A DNA stretch of 5,469 nucleotides from Thermodesulfobacteriota bacterium (GTDB lineage: Bacteria; Desulfobacterota; Syntrophobacteria; BM002), in contig CAMYLW010000146.1 in NCBI GenBank assembly GCA_947259475.1, forward strand, positions 3,788 through 9,256, written 5' to 3'. The notes below the pieces were generated by a model. That model was not told the origin of the DNA. It saw only the letters and a program-made list of their open reading frames with translations, and ran no database searches. Positions 1 to 5,248 of this stretch are shown here, one piece after another; position 1 is the first letter of the stretch; every line of letters begins with the position of its first letter. A program made the translations under genes and the position numbers.

Positions 1-18
1 GAATCCAAGTGGTTTCTC

Positions 19-47
19 TTGCTCCTCGCAAGCAATCATGCTATAAG
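19..47 (+). promoter_or_regulatory. Candidate sigma-70 promoter with extended -10
   Basis: TTGCTC at 19-24 is followed after 17 bases by TATAAG at 42-47, and TG at 39-40 gives an extended -10 (TGcTATAAG). The -35 matches the TTGACA consensus at only three positions. It also overlaps a perfect 5-bp hairpin, CTTGC 18-22 with GCAAG 28-32. The first convincing gene begins about 250 bases downstream, so the promoter would serve a long leader or the mini-ORF at 169. This rests on consensus matching only. Confidence 0.25.
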
Positions 48-294
48 AAATTAATCCAGCTCTGTGTGTTCTACACTGTATGTAAATCCAGGCGAATCCC
101 TTTAATTTTTGCATCCGTACCATCGGATACTGCCCTAACTTAGCTCAGACGCTGGAAGTGTGGAGAAGATGTGGGCAGCGGTTGAGCTTAAGATCGCAGA
201 AGACTCGACAATTCATGAAGTATCCGGGCTAGTGGGATCAGCACCCGTCTGCTTACTTCGTTAGAGGTCTACCTTTTTTTCTAGAAAACGCTCC
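48..294. other. Leading intergenic stretch with no supported gene
   Basis: No convincing gene, tRNA or terminator is visible here. A frame open from position 3 to a TAG at 141-143 has no start in the window; its 46 residues are low-complexity and look like no family I know. It could be the last codons of an upstream gene, but nothing supports that. Small symmetric sequences are present: GTGT/ACAC around TCT at 66-76, and the 12-bp palindrome TTTTCTAGAAAA at 277-288 just before the first gene. Confidence 0.4.
169..264 (+). CDS. Possible 31-residue mini-ORF, weakly supported
   Basis: An ATG at 169 opens a 31-codon frame ending in TAG at 262-264. GGAG at 162-165 lies only three bases upstream, which is too close for a good Shine-Dalgarno site. 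The peptide begins MWAAVELKIAEDSTIHEV and has no recognisable motif or membrane segment. It lies between the candidate promoter at 19-47 and the gene at 301, so it could be a leader peptide, a remnant of a decayed gene, or chance. I favour chance or remnant. Confidence 0.12.
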   Translation: MWAAVELKIAEDSTIHEVSGLVGSAPVCLLR

Positions 295-300
295 TTGACG

Positions 301-837
301 ATGGCCGAAGTTATCCAACTGGAGTCTTTCAAACGTAAACAGGCTGCAAGCAGGGGATTTAAGTCCTGGTCAAAACGGTTTGGCGACAAACTAGATGAGC
401 AAACCAGGTTGTCCGATCTTGCGGACAACACTCTGCTTTATCTTATCTCTCCGGGCGACCAAAACATCTTTGCCCTTTATGAACTGGTCATGGGAGTAAA
501 GAACCTTGGTACCGCTTCCGACTTTTTCCACTTGGATAAAGCGGAAAAAATGGAGGTAATAGATATCTCGATTTATGTGCTAGATCAACTCCGTTTCGAA
601 TCTATGCGGCGACTCGACTGGTTGGAAAGTGGAGCAGAGCAACCGTTGCCGATTGTAGAACTAGTCGAACAGTACCCACTCTTAAAAGGGCCGGGACCGG
701 CCTCGATTCCAACGCTAAACGAATCTCATCCCAAATACCAGGTATATAGGGGGCTTCCTGAGCTTGAAAAGGAGACTTTTCTACGTAAACAGATTCCTGA
801 GGCTATTAATGAGTTTGGCAAAAGGCTTCAGGATTAG
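301..837 (+). CDS. Uncharacterised soluble protein, 178 aa
   Basis: I do not recognise this protein. It begins MAEVIQLESFKRK and has no signal peptide or membrane span. Residues 1-30 are rich in Lys and Arg. The remainder looks mostly helical, with alternating hydrophobic and charged residues, and there is a proline/glycine-rich break (GPGPASIP) near residue 130. A TTG two codons upstream (295) is an alternative start. I prefer the ATG at 301, although neither has a good Shine-Dalgarno site, since the nearest purine run (AGAGG at 263-267) is too far away. The length and continuous open frame support a real gene. Its N-terminus and a helical stretch around residues 42-75 show faint resemblance to the next ORF, so the two may be diverged relatives. 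Function is unknown, and the cytoplasmic location is inferred only from the lack of export signals. Confidence 0.75.
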   Translation: MAEVIQLESFKRKQAASRGFKSWSKRFGDKLDEQTRLSDLADNTLLYLISPGDQNIFALYELVMGVKNLGTASDFFHLDKAEKMEVIDISIYVLDQLRFESMRRLDWLESGAEQPLPIVELVEQYPLLKGPGPASIPTLNESHPKYQVYRGLPELEKETFLRKQIPEAINEFGKRLQD

Positions 838-960
838 GTGTGTCGCGTTTTTCCTCGGCGTGGGTATGCAACATTAGGGTTAACGTCAACAATTTTCACT
901 GGGATTTGGACTGAGAATCTGCTAAAAAAGGAAGCTGTTTCTCATAACGTAGGAATCCTG

Positions 961-1308
961 ATGTATTCGGAGAATAACAGGAGTCGGAAGCTGCGGTTCA
1001 TGGGGTTAATGCAGAGGTGTATCCCTTTTAAATGGCAGAAGTACTGGAGCTGCGGCACCAAAGAATTTGACCTCCTGATGATTCTCCAGGATATTGATAA
1101 TCTAGACTTAGATATCCAGGATCGACTGCTGCTCACCCTGCTGGCCCGGATATGGACCGGCAAGGAAGGTGCTCTTGGGGAGATAAAGGAAGCCGTCAAT
1201 GTCCTAGATGAAGAGCAGCGCAAGATTTTGGCTGACTGGATGGAGGAGGAGCAACACTGCGAGTTGAGCTTCTCCCACGCCCCTGCCTGCGCTTGCTGTT
1301 CTGAGTAG
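961..1308 (+). CDS. Uncharacterised protein with Cys/His-rich tail; start uncertain
   Basis: I do not recognise this protein. The frame is open from a GTG at 838, directly after the previous stop. I chose the ATG at 961 (115 aa) because AGGAA at 951-955 lies five bases upstream and 840-960 does not read like protein. A later ATG at 1000 is possible. The convincing coding part starts near 1063: an acidic, leucine-rich helical segment (DLDIQDRLLLTLLARIW) and then an amphipathic region through about residue 97. The last 17 residues contain a His-Cys pair, another His and a CACC cluster, which could bind a metal, though this is not a motif I can name. A second frame beginning at ATG 1032 reads MAEVLELRHQRI and then stops at 1068; it mirrors the first gene's MAEVIQL start. 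The gene may therefore be frameshifted, with its true N-terminus at 1032 (see findings). Confidence 0.5.
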   Translation: MYSENNRSRKLRFMGLMQRCIPFKWQKYWSCGTKEFDLLMILQDIDNLDLDIQDRLLLTLLARIWTGKEGALGEIKEAVNVLDEEQRKILADWMEEEQHCELSFSHAPACACCSE

Positions 1309-1408
1309 TTTTAACCCATCCTCAGTACCTGCCCCGGATTAGCCCTGTAATACTTCTCTTGATTACTTGAGCCCCCCTAACAGTCGGGCCAGTACCGAAC
1401 TGATGATG

Positions 1409-1415
1409 AAAGGAG
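1409..1415 (+). promoter_or_regulatory. Shine-Dalgarno site deciding a TTG start
   Basis: AAAGGAG lies five bases before the TTG at 1421. It fixes the start there rather than at the in-frame TTG 1367 or the ATGs at 1403 and 1406, which lie upstream of or next to the site. The protein then begins directly at the first conserved strand of its domain. Confidence 0.7.
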
Positions 1416-1420
1416 TTTTC

Positions 1421-2209
1421 TTGCGGGTAATGACCTTCAACCTCCGTTTTGAAAATGAATTTGATGGAGAGAACCGTTGGCTTAATCGCCGAGATTTCCT
1501 GGTGAGCATGATTCTTAAGTACCGCCCTCATTTGCTGGGGACGCAAGAAGGAAAACCCGCTATGCTGCATTTTTTGCAGGAAAATCTGTCAGGCTACAGG
1601 ATCTCGGCTGAGTCACGTCACTGGGATGACCACTGTCAGTATCCCACGCTATACTATCTGGAGGATTCTTTTACTCTGGTAGAAGACGGTGAATTCTGGC
1701 TATCAGAAACGCCAAAAGTTCATATGAGCAAGAGTTGGGATACGGCCTTTCCCCGCATGATCAGTTTTGCTCTTTTGGAAATGAGACATAGTGGTCAGCA
1801 CATTTGGGTCTCGGTAACACACCTTGATCACATATCAGAACAGGCCCGCATAGCAGGGGCAAAAATGATTCGTGCCTGGGCTACTGAGAGGGGAGCACCA
1901 ACGGTGTTACTGGGGGACTTTAATGATCTCCCTGGCTCGGAAGTGCATCGTACCCTTAACAAGCCTATTGGACCTTTCGTCGACAGTTGGCAAGAGCTGA
2001 ACAGAGCGGAAGATCAACAGAGCTATACCCAACATGGATTTACAGGTGTTCCAACGAAAGGCCGCATAGACTGGGTCCTCACCACATTCGAGTTCAGAAT
2101 CCTTGATGTTTCTATCGTCTGCGATCACGAAGCTGGTCGCTACCCATCCGATCATTTTCCCTTGTGGGTGGATCTAGAGCTGCATGAGGAAGTGATGAGC
2201 GGAAGCTAG
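1421..2209 (+). CDS. EEP-family metal-dependent phosphohydrolase
   Basis: This is a 262-residue endonuclease/exonuclease/phosphatase (DNase I-like) protein, and one domain fills its whole length. The family cleaves phosphoester bonds in nucleic acids, phospholipids or sugar and inositol phosphates using divalent metal. The expected catalytic positions are all visible: Asn7 (MTFNLR), Glu43 (GTQEG), His134 (VTHLDH), Asp166 and Asn168 (GDFND), Asp217 (RIDWV), and Asp244-His245 (SDHFP). FWLSETP (92-98) followed by a Trp-Asp (106-107) recalls the subgroup typified by FWLSETP...WD, which is usually annotated only as EEP family protein. It should therefore be an active enzyme, but its substrate cannot be read from sequence. 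No signal peptide is visible, so a cytoplasmic location is inferred. The TTG start follows AAAGGAG by five bases. The exported protein downstream follows after 68 bases and may be co-transcribed. Confidence 0.9.
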   Translation: MRVMTFNLRFENEFDGENRWLNRRDFLVSMILKYRPHLLGTQEGKPAMLHFLQENLSGYRISAESRHWDDHCQYPTLYYLEDSFTLVEDGEFWLSETPKVHMSKSWDTAFPRMISFALLEMRHSGQHIWVSVTHLDHISEQARIAGAKMIRAWATERGAPTVLLGDFNDLPGSEVHRTLNKPIGPFVDSWQELNRAEDQQSYTQHGFTGVPTKGRIDWVLTTFEFRILDVSIVCDHEAGRYPSDHFPLWVDLELHEEVMSGS

Positions 2210-2277
2210 TAGATCAAGAAGAATCGTGAGGAAGAAATGGTTCATCATTATCAAGAGCAGGAAAAGAGGAGGCTGTT

Positions 2278-2856
2278 ATGGGTCGACGGTTGGCAACTGT
2301 ATTGCTAATCTTGATTTTCGGTAGCTTGGGTGCAACTGCTGCCTCTGGAGCGTCGCTTGAAGAGGGCTACTTAAGTTATTCCAAGGGTCGCTTGATGTTC
2401 AAGCTTCCCGCGGGGGACTGGGAAGTGGTAAAGGAGGTACCTGCACCGTACGATGCTTTCACATTGGGAAAAAAGCCCGATGTGGTGCTTGCTGCCAGAG
2501 TTCGTCCGGCGGTGATAAAGATCTGGGTGGAGCGCTCATCCCGTGACTACTCAGATAATCTTATTAAGGCCTACGGGAAACTCAGAGACATTCTCAAGAA
2601 CCGCAGCAAGGCGGCACGGGCCTCAAAGAACTATCAGTATTTCGAATACGAGCTTCTCGGTGGAGTGCCTGCGGCCGAGAGCACCATGGCAGCTCAGGCA
2701 GAAGATCTTCAGGTACGGGGGCAGGGGGAAGCTCGAATTTATTTCCATAAGGGCAAAACGTACTTTCAGTACTTTGAACTGCTGGCGGACTCAGACGTAT
2801 TCGACGCTGTCAAAGAAGAGTTTTCTGAAGCCCTGAAAGAAACTCGCGGTCATTAG
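2278..2856 (+). CDS. Exported protein of unknown function, 192 aa
   Basis: The N-terminus is a classical Sec signal peptide: Arg3-Arg4, a hydrophobic core from about residue 5 to 18, then small residues with plausible cleavage after Ala21 (ATA) or Ala25 (SGA). No lipobox Cys is present, so it is probably a soluble periplasmic protein, not a lipoprotein. The mature part has about 167 residues, lacks Cys, and alternates short beta-like stretches (RLMFKLP, DWEVVKE, YFEYELLG, RIYFHKGKTYFQYFELL) with charged helices. This looks like one compact alpha/beta domain, but I cannot assign a family. AGGAGG at 2267-2272, five bases before the ATG, makes the start secure. The gene follows the EEP gene by 68 bases without a visible terminator. 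No catalytic motif stands out. Confidence 0.82.
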   Translation: MGRRLATVLLILIFGSLGATAASGASLEEGYLSYSKGRLMFKLPAGDWEVVKEVPAPYDAFTLGKKPDVVLAARVRPAVIKIWVERSSRDYSDNLIKAYGKLRDILKNRSKAARASKNYQYFEYELLGGVPAAESTMAAQAEDLQVRGQGEARIYFHKGKTYFQYFELLADSDVFDAVKEEFSEALKETRGH

Positions 2857-2888
2857 CCCTCCGCGGTGGACAGTACCCATCCTAATAC

Positions 2889-2923
2889 AGTAGGCAGTAG
2901 GCACAAAGCACTAGGCAGTATGC
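2889..2923 (+). repeat. Degenerate heptamer tandem repeat, 5 x 7 bp
   Basis: Two exact copies of AGTAGGC (2889-2895, 2896-2902) are followed, in strict 7-base register, by degenerate copies starting at 2903, 2910 and 2917. The fourth and fifth copies each differ from the unit at one base, and the third is the most diverged. The tract sits between the exported-protein gene and the nitrilase-like gene, upstream of the latter's Shine-Dalgarno, and encodes nothing. Confidence 0.75.
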
Positions 2924-2961
2924 ATTGCTCCATGTGGCTTACATGAGAGGTAGAGTGTGCC

Positions 2962-3783
2962 ATGAAAGACACCGTGCGTGTTGCCCTCATTCAGGGGAAA
3001 CCCTATCCAGAATTGGATGATCCTCGCAATGTGGGCCATGCTATAACCCTGCTGGAAAAGTGTCGCGGTAAAGATGTGGATCTGGCTTGCCTCCCGGAAT
3101 ATTTCCCGTGGGCTGGTGATGAGATCTTGGCTGATATGGCGAAAAAACTTCGGTGTTACATTATTGCCGGTCTGGTGGAAGAGGTGGGTGACGAAAGATT
3201 CAATACGGCAACGCTTTTTGATCGGAGTGGCACTATTGTTGGTCGGCAGCGTAAAGCCAACCTTACCACTATGGAGCGGCGACATTTAGGAATTGTCCCG
3301 GGAGACTCAACCTATAAGGTGTTCGATACTGAATTTGGTAAAATGGGTCTGCCAGTCTCCTTCGACTTCTGGGGACAGCCTAGGGCGGCTCGAGTACTTA
3401 CTGATCATGGCGCAGATCTCATTATCAACCAGTCCATTTTCCCTATACTCAAAGCCCACTGGAAGCAAAGTGCTTTGGTGCGGGCATTTGAGAATTTCAT
3501 TCCCGTGGTTGGTATCAATTCCGCAGGCTTCAACTCCCGGGTCGGAGGTCGGGTCTACCGGCATTACGGGGGAAATAGCATTATAATTCAGCCACCTAGA
3601 CTGCTAAGCAGGGATGATTTCACCCTTTGGTTGCGCAGCTTGGATAGTCTGGAAGGGTGGGTCAAGGTGGAACTCGATGAGCGTGAACAGGTGTACTTTA
3701 GTGAGGTGGATCTGGGTACCACTCGAAAGTTTCGCACCGAGCTCTGGCATCGCCTTGGTATCCAACGCGATCGTATTGGCTGA
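2962..3783 (+). CDS. Nitrilase-superfamily protein with Ser in place of catalytic Cys
   Basis: This 273-residue protein has the carbon-nitrogen hydrolase fold from the first strand (VRVALIQG, 5-12) to a long C-terminal section. Family members cleave nitriles or amides, or condense amines, with a Glu-Lys-Cys triad. Glu46 (CLPEYF) and Lys98 (RQRKANL) are present, as is the later Glu105. The nucleophile motif, usually like ICYDxxFPE, reads LPVSFDFWGQP here: position 133 is Ser, from codon TCC at 3358-3360, and the usual Glu after FP is also lost. The surrounding GADLIINQS and RAFENFIPVVGINSAG are well conserved, so the domain is intact apart from the nucleophile. Either it is a non-catalytic homologue with a binding or regulatory role, or it uses Ser. 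A one-base change or sequencing error (TCC for TGC) could also explain it. The ATG at 2962 follows GAGAGG (2945-2950) by 11 bases. Confidence 0.88.
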   Translation: MKDTVRVALIQGKPYPELDDPRNVGHAITLLEKCRGKDVDLACLPEYFPWAGDEILADMAKKLRCYIIAGLVEEVGDERFNTATLFDRSGTIVGRQRKANLTTMERRHLGIVPGDSTYKVFDTEFGKMGLPVSFDFWGQPRAARVLTDHGADLIINQSIFPILKAHWKQSALVRAFENFIPVVGINSAGFNSRVGGRVYRHYGGNSIIIQPPRLLSRDDFTLWLRSLDSLEGWVKVELDEREQVYFSEVDLGTTRKFRTELWHRLGIQRDRIG

Positions 3784-3893
3784 ACTCTGTGGTTGATTTC
3801 CTTGCCCCTGTAAGCGAATATTTGATATTTTAGAGGTGTACTTACAAGTGCAAATTCGAGACAAAATTGCCTTGATTTCACCTGGGAGATGAG

Positions 3894-4322
3894 ATGCTCT
3901 GGCTGAAACGCTTCTGGCCGCTGCTTCTTGGCATATTATATCTGGTCAGTCCCATAGATGCGATTCCCGACACCCTAGTGGGATTGGGCTGGACTGATGA
4001 CATTGTAGTGCTCCTTCTCGCATATTGGTTTTTCAAACGAGTCCTACCTGGGGGCTACCGACAAACTGGCAGCTACCATTCCGGCAGACCAGGGCAGGGG
4101 GAATCGGAACCAGGAGCAGGAGCGGAAAAAGATCCCTACGAGATTCTAGATGTCTCTAGGAACGCAACTCCAGAGGAAATCAAGAGCGCTTATCGTAAAA
4201 AGGCGCAGCGATATCATCCGGATCGGGTCGTGCACTTAGGCGATGAATTTCAGCAGTTGGCCAAGCAAAAGTTTCAAGAGATCCAAGAAGCGTATGAGAT
4301 TCTATCAAATGGGACCGGTTAA
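3894..4322 (+). CDS. Membrane DUF1232–DnaJ-domain fusion protein
   Basis: This 142-residue protein joins two domains. Residues 3-50 are a DUF1232 (YkvA-like) membrane segment with the signature [11 protein letters not shown] (16-26) and Asp35-Asp36. Hydrophobic runs at 7-18 and 37-47 suggest two short membrane passages or one hairpin. A Gly/Ser-rich linker (about 53-78) leads to a J domain at 80-139 with HPD at 108-110 in helix II-loop-III context and a conserved [12 protein letters not shown] ending. J domains stimulate Hsp70 ATPase activity, so this should recruit DnaK to the membrane. The J domain lies at the C-terminus and no Zn-finger or substrate-binding region follows, as in a class C J protein such as DjlA. 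The J-domain sequence resembles the DjlA/TerB-associated type. What DUF1232 contributes is unknown. The ATG at 3894 follows GGGAG by five bases. It is probably its own transcript or loosely coupled to the upstream gene, since the 110-base gap shows no terminator. Confidence 0.9.
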   Translation: MLWLKRFWPLLLGILYLVSPIDAIPDTLVGLGWTDDIVVLLLAYWFFKRVLPGGYRQTGSYHSGRPGQGESEPGAGAEKDPYEILDVSRNATPEEIKSAYRKKAQRYHPDRVVHLGDEFQQLAKQKFQEIQEAYEILSNGTG

Positions 4323-4530
4323 AATGAATTGTAAATCCGAAGCACGAAACAAATTCAAAATTGGTCCTACGGACTCCCCACCCTTTGGGCGGGGCCCCAG
4401 TTTCGAATGCTCGAATGTTCAAAACCCTGCACATCAAGATTTTTGGCAGTTTGGTTTTAGTCATTTGGATTTTGGTAATTCGGATTTCGTATTTATTGAG
4501 ATACCATTGCAAATAACCCAATTTGATTAG
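4323..4530. repeat. Structured intergenic repeat with AAATCCGAA inverted arms
   Basis: This 208-base AT-rich stretch has inverted arms AAATCCGAA at 4333-4341 and TTCGGATTT at 4479-4487; the arms are followed by diverged but still related sequence. Between them lie two back-to-back hairpins: GTCC/GGAC around TAC at 4364-4374, and CCCCACCC/GGGCGGGG around TTT at 4376-4394 with one A·C mismatch that becomes a G·U pair on the minus strand. A direct repeat TCGAATG (4403-4409, 4411-4417) follows. No T tract follows the GC-rich stem, so it is not a typical terminator. Open frames crossing it on both strands are by-products of this repeat composition. It resembles the AT-rich intergenic repeats common in Deltaproteobacteria and Planctomycetes, from memory only. 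Confidence 0.55.
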
Positions 4531-4548
4531 TTCGGGAGATACTTACCC

Positions 4549-5088
4549 ATGTTGGTTGAAAAGTTTCACTTGAACCTGGTGAACATCGAATGTATGCCCA
4601 CCTCGACCAAGTTCAATGCCATCATTGATCTGGAGACAGATATCGGTGATCTCTTGCCCTATCTTGCCACAGAAATCCGAGGTTGCACCTATTTCCATGG
4701 CACAAACGAGCTCAACTATATGGAGCGGGGTCACATAATCGCTATCCGACCGAAACAGATAACAGTAACCGCTCTACAGGATGAGGCGGAAGCCCGGCAG
4801 GTGTGTGAAGAGCTGAAAAGAATGATCAATGGGGTTCACGAGCGTCGCGACAGCATTACGCCGACCTGGCGCAAACAGGCCCGTGTCGATCCTCTCAGCG
4901 TTTACCGTGAGCTCCCCCAGACCAATTGTGGAGAATGCGGTGAGCCCACCTGTATGGCCTTTGCTGCAAGGGTGGTGAGTAGAGAGATGTCAGCAAGTTA
5001 CTGTGGTCCACTGCTGCTGCAAGAATACGAAAGCAATCGAGAACGGCTCTGGGGGGTGCTCGAGCAAGCAGAGTACGACGTGGAGTAG
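4549..5088 (+). CDS. Fe-S cluster protein with CFeSP/RnfB-type 4Fe-4S domain
   Basis: This protein has 179 residues and two parts. Residues 1-100 form an alpha/beta domain without predicted enzymatic residues (ITVTALQDEAEARQVCEELK at 71-90). It is similar to the N-terminus of uncharacterised Fe-S proteins found with methanogens and Deltaproteobacteria (recalled, not searched). Residues 116-155 carry a [4Fe-4S] motif, LPQTNCGECGEPTCMAFA, with C127-x2-C130-x4-C135-x16-C152. This spacing is that of the Fe-S domain (PF04060) of the corrinoid iron-sulfur protein large subunit and RnfB. The family role is electron transfer or redox priming of a partner, but no partner gene is nearby. No signal peptide or membrane span is visible, so it is cytoplasmic. 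GGGAG at 4534-4538, 10 bases before the ATG, supports the start. Its leader lies in the repeat element, so any promoter would have to be inside or just after that repeat. Confidence 0.88.
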   Translation: MLVEKFHLNLVNIECMPTSTKFNAIIDLETDIGDLLPYLATEIRGCTYFHGTNELNYMERGHIIAIRPKQITVTALQDEAEARQVCEELKRMINGVHERRDSITPTWRKQARVDPLSVYRELPQTNCGECGEPTCMAFAARVVSREMSASYCGPLLLQEYESNRERLWGVLEQAEYDVE

Positions 5089-5092
5089 AGAG

Positions 5093-5220
5093 AATTTAGA
5101 TTTCGGATTTCGGATTTCGGATTGAGAAAAACAATATTTCTTTTACTTGCTCTGCTTAATTCGATCTGTAAGAACTCCTGCCGTCTAAAATCTGTACTTC
5201 CAAATCCGAAATCTAAAATT
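5093..5220. repeat. Inverted-repeat element with GATTTCG heptamer tract
   Basis: The left arm AATTTAGATTTCGGATTT (5093-5110) pairs with the complement of 5202-5220, with only one inserted base in the right arm, around a 91-base interior. From 5099 the left arm also contains three exact tandem copies of GATTTCG plus GATT (5099-5123), while the right arm has only one. It lies directly after the Fe-S gene's stop and before the next gene's Shine-Dalgarno. The arms share the AAATCCGAA/TTCGGATTT core with the element at 4323-4530. No protein is encoded; it looks like a non-autonomous or folded intergenic element. Confidence 0.7.
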
Positions 5221-5231
5221 TAAGATCCTTT

Positions 5232-5237
5232 GGGAGG
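5232..5237 (+). promoter_or_regulatory. Shine-Dalgarno site for the last gene
   Basis: GGGAGG lies 11 bases before a GTG at 5249, and favours that start over the ATG at 5270, whose nearest purine run (GGTGA, 10 bases upstream) is weaker. Other genes here also use 10-11-base spacing (Fe-S and nitrilase-like genes), so this distance is acceptable. A TTG at 5240 is too close to it. Confidence 0.45.
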
Positions 5238-5248
5238 TTTTGAGACCA

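Noticed and set aside
1..143. C-terminal end of an upstream gene in the frame open from 3 to 143
   Set aside because: No recognisable motif, and the composition is not convincing; cannot be judged without upstream sequence.
880..895. Near-palindrome around GTTAAC as an operator
   Set aside because: Too short, one symmetric pair mismatched, and no regulator gene nearby.
1322..1570. Minus-strand 82-residue frame opposite the EEP gene
   Set aside because: It overlaps the strongly supported EEP gene and shows no family motif.
3793..3831. Promoter upstream of the DUF1232–J gene
   Set aside because: TTGATT with GAATAT or AATATT, and TTGCCC with TATTTT, match too poorly to report.
4363..4394. Two adjacent hairpins as an intrinsic terminator for the J-domain gene
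   Set aside because: The GC-rich stem is followed by CCCCAG and not a T run, so it is only a structured part of the repeat.
4180..4530. Open frames of 95 and 113 residues crossing the intergenic repeat on both strands
   Set aside because: They overlap the DnaJ-fusion gene, have no Shine-Dalgarno, and their residues (Asn, Lys, Phe, Ile and Arg-rich) reflect the AAATCCGAA-type repeat composition.
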